Below, piece by piece: positions 1-5,823 of a stretch of 6,341 nt of DNA. The position numbers and the translations under genes were made by a program. The DNA comes from JBAYNS01 sp041678625. GTDB taxonomy: Bacteria; Patescibacteriota; Gracilibacteria; Peribacterales; Peribacteraceae. The DNA is taken from contig JBAYNS010000072.1 in NCBI GenBank assembly GCA_041678625.1, positions 1 through 6,341 of the forward strand, read 5' to 3'. How positions within the stretch are numbered: position 1 is the first letter of the stretch; each line of letters starts with the position of its first letter. The notes under the pieces are model-generated. The model was not told the DNA's origin and ran no database searches. It saw nothing but the letters and a program-made list of their open reading frames with translations.

Positions 1-8
1 GCGGTTTC

Positions 9-125
9 TTTTCACTCACTTCGTGCCTCGCAGGGCGTAACCCGTCCGTAGCAGGATCGCCTTTCAATTGAGACGCATTCATCCTCCAGCTTACGCTGGA
101 GGCATCCTGCGAAGGCGGGTGAAAA
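9..125. repeat. Nested imperfect inverted repeat (REP- or MITE-like, or structured RNA)
   Basis: Three nested arm pairs can be read directly. Bases 9-17 (ttttcactc) pair with 117-125 (gggtgaaaa side) with one G-T wobble. Bases 51-57 (gcaggat) pair exactly with 104-110 (atcctgc). Bases 83-90 pair exactly with 95-102. An alternative arm, cgcctttc at 58-65, can pair with gaaggcg at 111-117, so more than one fold is possible. The 3' arm (atcctgcgaaggcggg followed by tgaaaatgac) has the look of dispersed REP-type palindromes found in many genomes. Whether it is a genome-wide repeat, a miniature mobile element or a transcribed RNA cannot be told from one copy. Confidence 0.55.
83..102. repeat. Perfect 8-bp hairpin with TTAC loop
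   Basis: cctccagc (83-90) and gctggagg (95-102) are exact reverse complements separated by the tetraloop ttac. No T-run follows on either strand, so it does not look like an intrinsic terminator. It sits inside the larger inverted repeat at 9-125. Confidence 0.75.
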
Positions 126-227
126 TGACCCAGTTAACATACGCTTACGCACAGATGCTTCGAGGCCTGCTGGAAGGCTATGCAATACTTGGCGGACAGT
201 GCACACTCCACGAAGTGTCATCCTGAT

Positions 228-243
228 AAACGTGTTGACGTTT
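228..243. promoter_or_regulatory. Possible operator palindrome upstream of the promoter
   Basis: aaacg (228-232) and cgttt (239-243) form a 5-bp inverted repeat around tgttga, ending 3 bp before the -35 element. A second TTGAC copy (235-239) lies inside it, exactly 12 bp upstream of the TTGAC of the -35 box. The position suits a regulator-binding site, and the HTH protein encoded downstream is one possible ligand. A 5-bp arm can also arise by chance. Confidence 0.3.
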
Positions 244-246
244 GTA

Positions 247-275
247 TTGACTTGTCATTGTTATGGGTATATATT
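247..275 (+). promoter_or_regulatory. Sigma70-type promoter for the DUF5320-DUF134 genes
   Basis: TTGACT at 247-252 (5 of 6 consensus matches) and TATATT at 270-275 (5 of 6) are separated by the ideal 17 bp. Transcription would begin near 282, giving a leader of only about 18 nt before the ATG at 300. That leader (attacgtttttccccat... region) is pyrimidine-rich and has no Shine-Dalgarno sequence. This is the best promoter seen in the window. Confidence 0.65.
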
Positions 276-299
276 CATTACGTTTTTCCCCATATTACT

Positions 300-554
300 A
301 TGCCAGCATTCGATGGAACAGGACCGGCCGGACAAGGATCTATGACCGGACGTGGAATGGGACCCTGTGCAAACCAAGGTGCATCTCGGCGCAATCGCTT
401 CGGCCAGAGAGGGCTACAACGAGGCCAAGGTTGCTTTGGGTGCCCATGGCGCATGAATGCCGATGTCCCAACCAATCTAGAAGAGGAAGAGAAGGCGCTC
501 GAAGCCGAATTGGAAATAGTACGCAAAGCACGCAAAAATGCGCAGAAGAAGTAA
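300..554 (+). CDS. DUF5320-type Gly/Cys-rich small protein
   Basis: This encodes an 84-residue protein. Its N-terminus, MPAFDGTGPAGQGSMTGRGM, matches the hallmark M-P-x-x-D-G-T-G-P-x-G-x-G-x-M-T-G-R-G start of the DUF5320 family, which decides the ATG at 300 over an upstream in-frame ATG at 180. Residues 1-44 are rich in Gly, Arg and Gln. Cysteines occur at 23, 45 and 48, the last two as C-F-G-C-P-W, a possible metal or Fe-S contact. Residues 60-84 are a charged helix (LEEEEKALEAELEIVRKARK) likely to form a coiled coil. The family's biochemical role is not established. By known association, members sit beside DUF134 regulators and NifX/NifB-like (dinitrogenase Fe-Mo cofactor family) proteins. 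The first holds here, but no NifX-like gene is visible. It lies directly downstream of the promoter at 247-275, 34 bp before the DUF134 gene. There is no Shine-Dalgarno sequence. Confidence 0.85.
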   Translation: MPAFDGTGPAGQGSMTGRGMGPCANQGASRRNRFGQRGLQRGQGCFGCPWRMNADVPTNLEEEEKALEAELEIVRKARKNAQKK

Positions 555-588
555 GGTATACTGCGCTCACTCTCGCTTTCTCCACACT

Positions 589-867
589 ATGCCACGCCCC
601 AGAGGACTACGTCGTATCCGATTTTCCCCCACGGTAACGTACTACAAACCGCAGGGCGTGCCTCTGCGCAGCCTGAAAGTTGTGGAGCTCACTGCTGAGG
701 AAATGGAGGCACTGCGACTGAAGAATGTGAAAGGACTCAATCAAAAGGATGCTGCAAAGGAGATGCAGACATCTCAGAGCACATTCCAGCGCATTCTTAC
801 CAATGCACAGAAGAAAATCAGTATGGCACTGGTTGATGGATGCGCTATTCGCATCCATGGTACATAG
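589..867 (+). CDS. DUF134 / UPF0251 family helix-turn-helix DNA-binding protein
   Basis: This is a 92-residue protein, close to the usual 90-120 of the family. The start at 589 gives the family signature MPRPRGLRRIRFSPTVTYYK, followed by PxGVPL (residues 21-26). The upstream in-frame ATG at 538 would add 17 unrelated residues and overlap the previous gene. Residues 33-45 (ELTAEEMEALRLK) and 50-72 (LNQKDAAKEMQTSQSTFQRI) form a sigma70-region-4-like helix-turn-helix, with the recognition helix around S62-I69. The C-terminal A-L-V-D-G-C-A-I-R-I pattern is also typical. Family members are thought to be transcription regulators, but targets are unproven. It is co-oriented with the DUF5320 gene and probably co-transcribed from 247-275, so autoregulation at 228-243 is conceivable. 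No Shine-Dalgarno sequence precedes the ATG (context cacactATG). Confidence 0.88.
   Translation: MPRPRGLRRIRFSPTVTYYKPQGVPLRSLKVVELTAEEMEALRLKNVKGLNQKDAAKEMQTSQSTFQRILTNAQKKISMALVDGCAIRIHGT
836..858. repeat. Perfect 9-bp hairpin at the 3' end of the DUF134 gene
   Basis: atggatgcg (836-844) and cgcatccat (850-858) are exact reverse complements around the loop ctatt. The hairpin ends 7 nt before the stop codon of the HTH gene. There is no following T-run, so it is at best a weak attenuator, an mRNA 3'-end stabiliser, or a coincidence of the coding sequence. Confidence 0.5.
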
Positions 868-986
868 TAATCCCAAAATCCTATCGCATCAGAGAAGAAT
901 TTTTGTAGAGGACATGAATCTTTCATTCGCCCATAAAAAAGACTTGCGCAAGAGGACAAGTACGATGAAAGTATGCCCTGCACAGG
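868..986 (+). other. Gap between DUF134 gene and the ligase operon
   Basis: This is the largest spacing between genes on this strand downstream of the promoter (about 120 bp), so a promoter for the four-gene operon would be expected here. No convincing -35/-10 pair was found. The gap contains a 10-bp palindrome (cttgcgcaag, 943-952), a T5 run at 900-904, and a strong Shine-Dalgarno-like AGAGGA at 951-956. The AGAGGA is 8 nt before an out-of-frame ATG (965) and about 30 nt before the ligase ATG. A weak or activator-dependent promoter, or read-through from the upstream genes, remains possible. Confidence 0.4.
951..956 (+). promoter_or_regulatory. Strong Shine-Dalgarno-like AGAGGA without an obvious gene
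   Basis: AGAGGA is ideally placed (8 nt) for the ATG at 965, but that frame only runs through the ligase gene as an out-of-frame shadow to 1159. It is about 30 nt from the ligase ATG at 987. It may be fortuitous, a standby site, or a sign that a very short leader peptide is translated ahead of the ligase. Confidence 0.25.
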
Positions 987-1032
987 ATGCAAAGCAAAAT
1001 GCAAATCACCGGGAAGACACTGCTTTTTGTAA
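973..1032 (+). CDS. Candidate 19-residue Cys-rich micro-ORF (doubtful)
   Basis: The frame from the ATG at 973 reads MPCTGCKAKCKSPGRHCFL and stops at TAA 1030-1032. Four of its 19 residues are cysteine (CxxCxxxC then a fourth Cys) and it is basic. It overlaps the start of the ATP-grasp gene in another frame, and the AGAGGA at 951-956 is 16 nt upstream, which is too far for a normal ribosome site. It could be a leader peptide, a peptide substrate of the adjacent ligase, or chance. Chance is the most likely reading because of the overlap with a real gene. Confidence 0.12.
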   Translation: MPCTGCKAKCKSPGRHCFL

Positions 1033-3350
1033 ACTCCGGGGGCAAGAAAAAACAATTCACACTGGAACGCGCAAAAAAACATGGAGCAACCGTTCTCTTG
1101 CTCAATCAGACAATGGATTGTCCAAAATCTCTGGTAGACCACTTCATCGAAGCAAATAACTATGATCACAATGAATGCTGTGAAAAACTGCATAGCTTTC
1201 TTCAGCTCAATGCTGATGTGCACATCGACGGAGCGGTTACGTTCTGGGAAGACGATGTCCCGCTCCTTGCGCGCATCTGTGAAGAATTCGGACTTATCGG
1301 CAACACGGTCGATACGGCTATCAATACGCGCAACAAACACACCATGCGCACGCGCTTGCAGGAAACAGGACTCGGGAACCCGCTGTTTGCACTGGTGAAA
1401 ACCAACCGCGACCTGGAAAAAGCCGTGAAAGAAATCGGTCTCCCCGCGGTCATGAAACCGGCATGGGGATCCGATAGTGAATTTGTTGTTTTGGTGCAGG
1501 AAAAGAGCGAGGCTAAATCAACATTGCGCTACCTCATCAATAACTGCACAGAACAATTCAATCCGATCTTCAAATATAACAGCGGTATGTTCCTGTACGA
1601 AGAATACATGGAGGGATTGGAAGTAAGTGCAGAATGTTTTGTGCAATACGGCATTCCGCACGTCATTGGCATCAACGAAAAAGAGCCTATGAAGCCACCC
1701 TACTTTGTCGAATGTGGCGATATTGTTCCCGCACGCTTGGATGACGAGACGCAGCAGGCTGTCATCAAACTCGCCGAAGCTTCTCTTATTGCATTGGGAG
1801 TGAGAGACAGTCTTGCACATGTTGAAATAAAAATTACTTCTGACGGGCCCAAGATAGTCGAAGTAGGATCACGCATGGGAGGCGATGACATTTATTTGTA
1901 TGTCAAACACATATGGGGTGTGGATATGGTGGATATCGCATTGAGCATAGCATGCGGCGATCATGCCGCTTACAAAAAGAAAGAGCCGCGTGGTGCCATT
2001 ATTACCAAGTATTTCATTCCGTTGCAATCCGGTGTTATCAGTACTATTCAGCAGAAAAATCTGCCCACAAAAACGAAACAGAAAATGCACCTGCATCTGA
2101 CTAAAAAAATTGGAGAAGCTGTGCTTGTCCCTCCGGAAGGGTTCGAAAACGCCGGTTGGATGTGGGTAAAGGAGAAATCTTACCAACAAGCCGAAGTGCT
2201 GCTCTCAAGACTTCAGCAATCCGTAAAGATCAATGTGACACGCTATCGAAGAGATTCTCTTCTGGGCAAAACTACCCGAGAGCACAATTTAGATACTGCA
2301 TCTCTTGTTCGTAGTCAGATTATGAAAGCATCGCGGCTTGCACGAATCCGGCAAGTCGATGCCAAGCGTTTACATGACCTGCATATTTGTATTCTTTCCA
2401 ATACTTCTTCCGGTGAAGCCACGCGGCAAATGCTGTTGTCTCTTGGCTACAGCGTCACGCTGATTAACGTGAACGAAGCCACTCTCCCCATCAAAAAATT
2501 ACAGAATGGTCATATTGATCTTGTTTTCAACCTCTGTGAAACGCATCCCGAATCGCCGCTCTTTCGACCGAATGTCGCCGCACTTCTGGAAATGCTCCAA
2601 ATCCCCTTTACCGGATCCGGTTCTTCCACCACGGCGCTGGCAATGGATAAAATCACCGTGAAAAAACTCCTGGATTACCATGAAATTCCCACCCCAAAAT
2701 GGGATTACGTTGATGACGTGAATGATGAAATTACGGAAAACCTTACATTCCCCCTCATCGTGAAACCATCCAATGCGGATGACTACCATGGAATCAGTGC
2801 GGCATCGGTTGTATCAACACCGCAAGCGCTACGCAAACAAACACAGGTGATACTGCAGGATTTCAAGAGACCTGCTCTCGTTGAAGAATATATTGAAGGA
2901 GATGAACTGGACGTGTGCATTTTTGGCAACGGAGATGACGTGGAGGTCTTTCCGATTATTCGTTCAGTTTTCGATCGTATGCCAAAAGAATACTGGCATA
3001 TTTACTCCACAGATCTCATGCGGAAAGAGAACGGTGACATTCTGAAATCAATCCGTGTGGAGCAACCTGCCAAAATTTCACCAAAACTCAATACACTCAT
3101 CAGTGAGATGGCACTGGATATCTACCAAACCTTTGATTGCCGTGATTACGCAAAAATTGAAATCCGTGTTGATAAACAGGGAAATCCCTTCGTTTTGGAA
3201 CTCAATCCGAATCCGGGACTGGACCCCGATGATTTCTTCCCCCTGGCGGCAAAACTTGCAGGATATTCTTACGAAGATTTGCTGGAGACAATATTCCTGA
3301 TAGCAGCGGAGAGATATCAAGCTCGTATTCCGGCTACTCTTCTCACATGA
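987..3350 (+). CDS. Tandem ATP-grasp peptide ligase (carnosine-synthase-like + Ddl-like fusion)
   Basis: This is a 787-residue cytosolic enzyme with two ATP-grasp modules. Module 1 (about 11-425) resembles L-amino-acid ligases and carnosine synthases. It has the N-terminal fold start TLLFVNSGGKKKQ, NTRNKHTMRTRL (K117), nucleotide-binding K157 in PAVMKPAWGS, the EEYMEG hinge (205-210), and Mg/substrate residues E280, E292 and R296 in HVEIK and VEVGSRMGGD. Module 2 (about 465-775) resembles D-Ala-D-Ala ligases: DLVFNLCET (511-519), IPFTGSGSSTTALAMDK (539-555), K593 in IVKPS, EEYIEGDE (633-640), and the metal loop LELNPNPGL (E738, N740). Canonical R-x-D of Ddl is K723-I-E725 here. Each module would activate a carboxylate as acyl-phosphate and join it to an amine, so two peptide bonds or two activations are possible. 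Starts at 987 and 999 are both plausible (the repeated ATGCAAA). The stop at 966-968 excludes longer ATG forms. It overlaps the next gene by 4 bp (ATGA). The product and substrates are unknown. Confidence 0.85.
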   Translation: MQSKMQITGKTLLFVNSGGKKKQFTLERAKKHGATVLLLNQTMDCPKSLVDHFIEANNYDHNECCEKLHSFLQLNADVHIDGAVTFWEDDVPLLARICEEFGLIGNTVDTAINTRNKHTMRTRLQETGLGNPLFALVKTNRDLEKAVKEIGLPAVMKPAWGSDSEFVVLVQEKSEAKSTLRYLINNCTEQFNPIFKYNSGMFLYEEYMEGLEVSAECFVQYGIPHVIGINEKEPMKPPYFVECGDIVPARLDDETQQAVIKLAEASLIALGVRDSLAHVEIKITSDGPKIVEVGSRMGGDDIYLYVKHIWGVDMVDIALSIACGDHAAYKKKEPRGAIITKYFIPLQSGVISTIQQKNLPTKTKQKMHLHLTKKIGEAVLVPPEGFENAGWMWVKEKSYQQAEVLLSRLQQSVKINVTRYRRDSLLGKTTREHNLDTASLVRSQIMKASRLARIRQVDAKRLHDLHICILSNTSSGEATRQMLLSLGYSVTLINVNEATLPIKKLQNGHIDLVFNLCETHPESPLFRPNVAALLEMLQIPFTGSGSSTTALAMDKITVKKLLDYHEIPTPKWDYVDDVNDEITENLTFPLIVKPSNADDYHGISAASVVSTPQALRKQTQVILQDFKRPALVEEYIEGDELDVCIFGNGDDVEVFPIIRSVFDRMPKEYWHIYSTDLMRKENGDILKSIRVEQPAKISPKLNTLISEMALDIYQTFDCRDYAKIEIRVDKQGNPFVLELNPNPGLDPDDFFPLAAKLAGYSYEDLLETIFLIAAERYQARIPATLLT

Positions 3351-4753
3351 CATCACACAAACCGCACAAAGATGGGAACACACTCACGGTCGATGCGCAC
3401 GTGACTGAGCAAGGTATCGATATTCTGGTGAATGATGACTGTTTTCCCATTCACTACCCCGAGGCAATCTGGAAACAATATCCAACGGATAAGCGTGAAA
3501 TTCTGAAAGACAACATCGCGTACAGTTCAACGTTGTTCGTTCCGCAAATGCTCGGTCTTCGTGAAGTTCACTACAAAACCGCCCGGCCGCTTTCCGAACC
3601 CTATTTGTTCAAAAATGGCATTTACGACATGCCTACCACAGCCATCTCGGATGATGCCTCATCGCGTGAATACGTTCGTGCGTTCTTCAATGTCCATCCG
3701 ATATTTGCCAGCAATGCAGTTGCCTACCCGGAAACCGTGACACTCACCAAGGCGAGCAAATCCCCGCGGCGTGCGATCGTCCCTTTTTCGTTTGGTAAAG
3801 AGAGTCTGCTTTCTTTTGCTCTCTGCCGTGAACTTGGCATTGATCCGATCCCCGTTCTCTTTGTAGAGCCAACAAACATGTATGAACACATGCACAAACA
3901 ACCGCTCTTGGAAGCTTTTGAAAAAGAGATCGGTTCCCCTGTTCACGTCGTCAATTACCAACCGGGAATGTTACGATCAGGAAAATACTTTAACCTGCAA
4001 ACCGAACTCGGCTGGGGGCTGCAAACCACGGAATACAGCTTGCTCTGCCTTCCCTTCGCGCACGCTTTTGATGCCGATATGATCGTACTGGGAAATGAGC
4101 AATCCTGTAATGATACGTTCTTCGATCGGGAAGATATGCTTGTCTATAAGTCTGCCTATGACCAACACACCGACTGTACGCCGCAACAGAGCGTGGTGAG
4201 TTCCCTTCTTCTGGGAAGAAACATCTCTGTCACCAGTTTTTTGGAACCGCTCTACGAAATTGCAATCACACATATTCTCCATCATCGCTATCCGGAAATC
4301 GGCAAGTTCCAGATGTCCTGCATGGCAGATTCCGAGAATGCACGCGAACGCCGCTGGTGTCAGCATTGTACAAAATGCGGTTACATCTTTGCGCTCTGCG
4401 CCGCCTGCGGTGTGAATACGGCAGTTATTGGATTCACTGAGAATCTGTTCGATCAGGAGCACACAGGAGTGTTTGAGAACTTCTTTGGTTATGATCCACA
4501 GAATCCCGTCTACGGTTCACAGGAAGAGCTGGGTCTTGCTTTCCTCCTTGCCAGCCGCGCCGGGCATACCGGTGCAAGCATTGATCGATTCAACAAAGAA
4601 GTACGTCCAAAGTTAGAAAAAGATGAGGAACGCTTGCGTCGTACGTATCTGGGTATCAATCCCGATCGTAATCTCTCTGAAGAAATTCGTGCTCCTTTGC
4701 TTCGCATTTTTACGGAAGAACTGAGAGACTACATGCCGTATGAGAATGCATGA
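3347..4753 (+). CDS. MurL-like PP-loop ATP-dependent peptide epimerase (putative)
   Basis: This 468-residue protein is recognised from memory as resembling MurL, which adenylates and inverts the terminal L-Glu of UDP-MurNAc-L-Ala-L-Glu. Visible landmarks are: an N-terminal domain of about 130 residues with ARPLSEPYLFKNGIYD; a PP-loop ATP-binding motif at 146-154 (PFSFGKESL); VNYQPGMLRSGKYFN (202-216); GNEQSCND (249-256); VYKSAYDQ (266-273); SFLEPLYEIAI (297-307); and a cysteine knuckle at 337-354 (WCQHCTKCGYIFALCAAC; C338, C341, C344, C351, C354) that probably binds zinc. The PP-loop is SFGKES instead of the commoner SGGKDS. Length fits MurL (about 450). Its ATG is inside the stop of the tandem ligase gene (4-bp overlap), so translation is probably coupled. 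No Shine-Dalgarno is present. In this operon it more likely acts on the ligase-made peptide than on murein precursors, which is inference. Other PP-loop (adenylating) enzymes are the alternative. Confidence 0.68.
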   Translation: MTSHKPHKDGNTLTVDAHVTEQGIDILVNDDCFPIHYPEAIWKQYPTDKREILKDNIAYSSTLFVPQMLGLREVHYKTARPLSEPYLFKNGIYDMPTTAISDDASSREYVRAFFNVHPIFASNAVAYPETVTLTKASKSPRRAIVPFSFGKESLLSFALCRELGIDPIPVLFVEPTNMYEHMHKQPLLEAFEKEIGSPVHVVNYQPGMLRSGKYFNLQTELGWGLQTTEYSLLCLPFAHAFDADMIVLGNEQSCNDTFFDREDMLVYKSAYDQHTDCTPQQSVVSSLLLGRNISVTSFLEPLYEIAITHILHHRYPEIGKFQMSCMADSENARERRWCQHCTKCGYIFALCAACGVNTAVIGFTENLFDQEHTGVFENFFGYDPQNPVYGSQEELGLAFLLASRAGHTGASIDRFNKEVRPKLEKDEERLRRTYLGINPDRNLSEEIRAPLLRIFTEELRDYMPYENA

Positions 4754-5819
4754 TTTGCGATTCCGCTCTCCGGTTACCCGTGTGCAGGTTCAGGAAGTAA
4801 CGATGCACTTCCGTGAGCCTTTTTCTATTGCATACGAAACAGTGGAAGATGCATCCGTTGCATTCATCCGCATTACGGATAGCAAAGGGAATGAAGGAGT
4901 TGGTTCAGCTTCACCTGATCCGGAAGTAACGGGAGAAACACTGCAGAATACCATGCGAAGATTAACCGACGATATCACGCCGGATTTCCTGAATGCATAT
5001 CCGAATCTTCAGATGCTTCACACAGCATTGGAAGATGCATGTTCTGCCGTACCTTCCGCTCAGTCAGCCATAGAAGAAGCGACATTGTCGCTTCTGCTGC
5101 GCCAATCCGGTTTATCCATGAATGATCTTTTTCCACCGGTGCGAAGCAACATGACCGCAACAGTGACCATCGGCATTTGTAGTGAAGATGAGACACTAGC
5201 ACAGGTGCAGCATCGTTTAAAAGAAGGATTCACTTCTCTTAAAGTGAAGTGTGGCATTGATGTGCATGAGGATATTGCGAAAATTGAAAAGGTGCTCGGC
5301 ATTCTTCCGCCGGAATGCTCTCTTCTTCTGGATGCTAATCAGGGATACAGTCTCGCTGATGCACAGCAAGTCCTTAAAGCATTTGGTTCTTCCGATATTG
5401 CGTTGATTGAACAACCGGTTGCTGCCGAGGATATTGCAGGCCTCCGCACATTGCATCAGATGAAAAGCATTCCGGTCATTGCTGACGAATCCGCAGTGGG
5501 AGTTGCCGATTCCTGTCGTTTACTTCTGGAAGATGATGTAGCAGGAGTGAATGTAAAGCTCATGAAGTGCGGCGGTCCGCTCAATGCCGCACACATTATT
5601 CGTTGTGCACAGGAGCATGGGAAGATCGTCATGATCGGGTGTATGTATGAATCGAATGTATCGCTGACGACTGCCGCCCATCTTGCGCTCGCGTTTGACA
5701 TTGACGTTGCAGACATCGATAGTGGAATTATGGATTTTGACGACGATCCGGCCACTGGCGGGCTTTGCATTCACAACGGACGCGTCTCCATCGGAGATCC
5801 GCTCCATGTTTCCCTGTAG
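4740..5819 (+). CDS. Enolase-superfamily dipeptide epimerase (MR/MLE type)
   Basis: This is a 359-residue protein of the L-Ala-D/L-Glu epimerase group, usual length about 350-370. The N-terminal capping domain spans about 12-135, followed by a TIM barrel. Family residues are all present: base K168-V-K170, metal ligands D198 (DANQGY), E224 (IEQP) and D249 (ADES), opposite base K273 in NVKLMKCGG, GCMYES (300-305), and D326-I-D328 at the barrel end, the pair that binds the substrate amino group in dipeptide epimerases. These positions line up with B. subtilis AEE K160/K162, D191, E219, D244, K268 and D321/D323. The 20s/30s loop carries E33 where AEE has R24, the residue that contacts the Glu side chain, so Ala-Glu is an unlikely substrate and a cationic or neutral second residue is possible. 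The start at 4740 overlaps the previous gene by 14 bp; 4746 is an alternative. The next gene begins 4 bp after its stop. Confidence 0.88.
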   Translation: MRMHDLRFRSPVTRVQVQEVTMHFREPFSIAYETVEDASVAFIRITDSKGNEGVGSASPDPEVTGETLQNTMRRLTDDITPDFLNAYPNLQMLHTALEDACSAVPSAQSAIEEATLSLLLRQSGLSMNDLFPPVRSNMTATVTIGICSEDETLAQVQHRLKEGFTSLKVKCGIDVHEDIAKIEKVLGILPPECSLLLDANQGYSLADAQQVLKAFGSSDIALIEQPVAAEDIAGLRTLHQMKSIPVIADESAVGVADSCRLLLEDDVAGVNVKLMKCGGPLNAAHIIRCAQEHGKIVMIGCMYESNVSLTTAAHLALAFDIDVADIDSGIMDFDDDPATGGLCIHNGRVSIGDPLHVSL

Positions 5820-5823
5820 GCCT

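Larger units (their letters stand above)
1..246. other. Upstream intergenic region with structured repeats, no gene seen
   Basis: No plus-strand frame stays open here: the three frames stop at about 38-40, 49-51 and 69-71. The only long frame is a minus-strand one (12-221) that is fully explained by the inverted repeats. The region contains the nested palindrome at 9-125, a weak stem acact/agtgt at 203-207 and 214-218, and the palindrome at 228-243. It is probably the spacer between an unseen upstream gene and the promoter at 247-275. No rRNA or tRNA pattern was recognised. Confidence 0.6.

Noticed and set aside
12..221. Minus-strand 69-codon frame
   Set aside because: It lies across the nested inverted repeats, shows no recognisable domain and has no ribosome site. 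Low-complexity repeat pairing explains the open frame.
180..299. Longer start for the DUF5320 protein at the ATG 180
   Set aside because: It would run through the promoter at 247-275 and add residues unlike the family, which begins at MPxxDGTGP.
538..588. Longer start for the DUF134 protein at the ATG 538
   Set aside because: The family begins at MPRPR (589). The extra 17 residues are unrelated and overlap the DUF5320 gene.
836..905. Intrinsic terminator after the DUF134 gene
   Set aside because: The hairpin at 836-858 is inside the coding region and is not followed by a T-run; the T5 at 900-904 has no stem before it.
749..1159. Plus-strand 136-codon frame, or its internal start at 965 with a good AGAGGA
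   Set aside because: It overlaps the DUF134 and ligase genes in another frame, has no recognisable family, and its composition reads like a frame shadow.
774..1340. Minus-strand 188-codon frame
   Set aside because: It is antisense to the DUF134 gene and the ligase N-terminus, is Phe/Cys/Ile-rich in the manner of an antisense shadow, and has no domain.
987..3350. Ligase as a plain D-Ala-D-Ala ligase or a cyanophycin synthetase
   Set aside because: It is too long for Ddl, the N-terminal half is a different ATP-grasp family, and the C-terminal half is Ddl-like, not the Mur-ligase domain of cyanophycin synthetase.
3977..4462. Minus-strand 161-codon frame
   Set aside because: It is antisense to the most conserved part of the MurL-like gene and has no recognisable motif.
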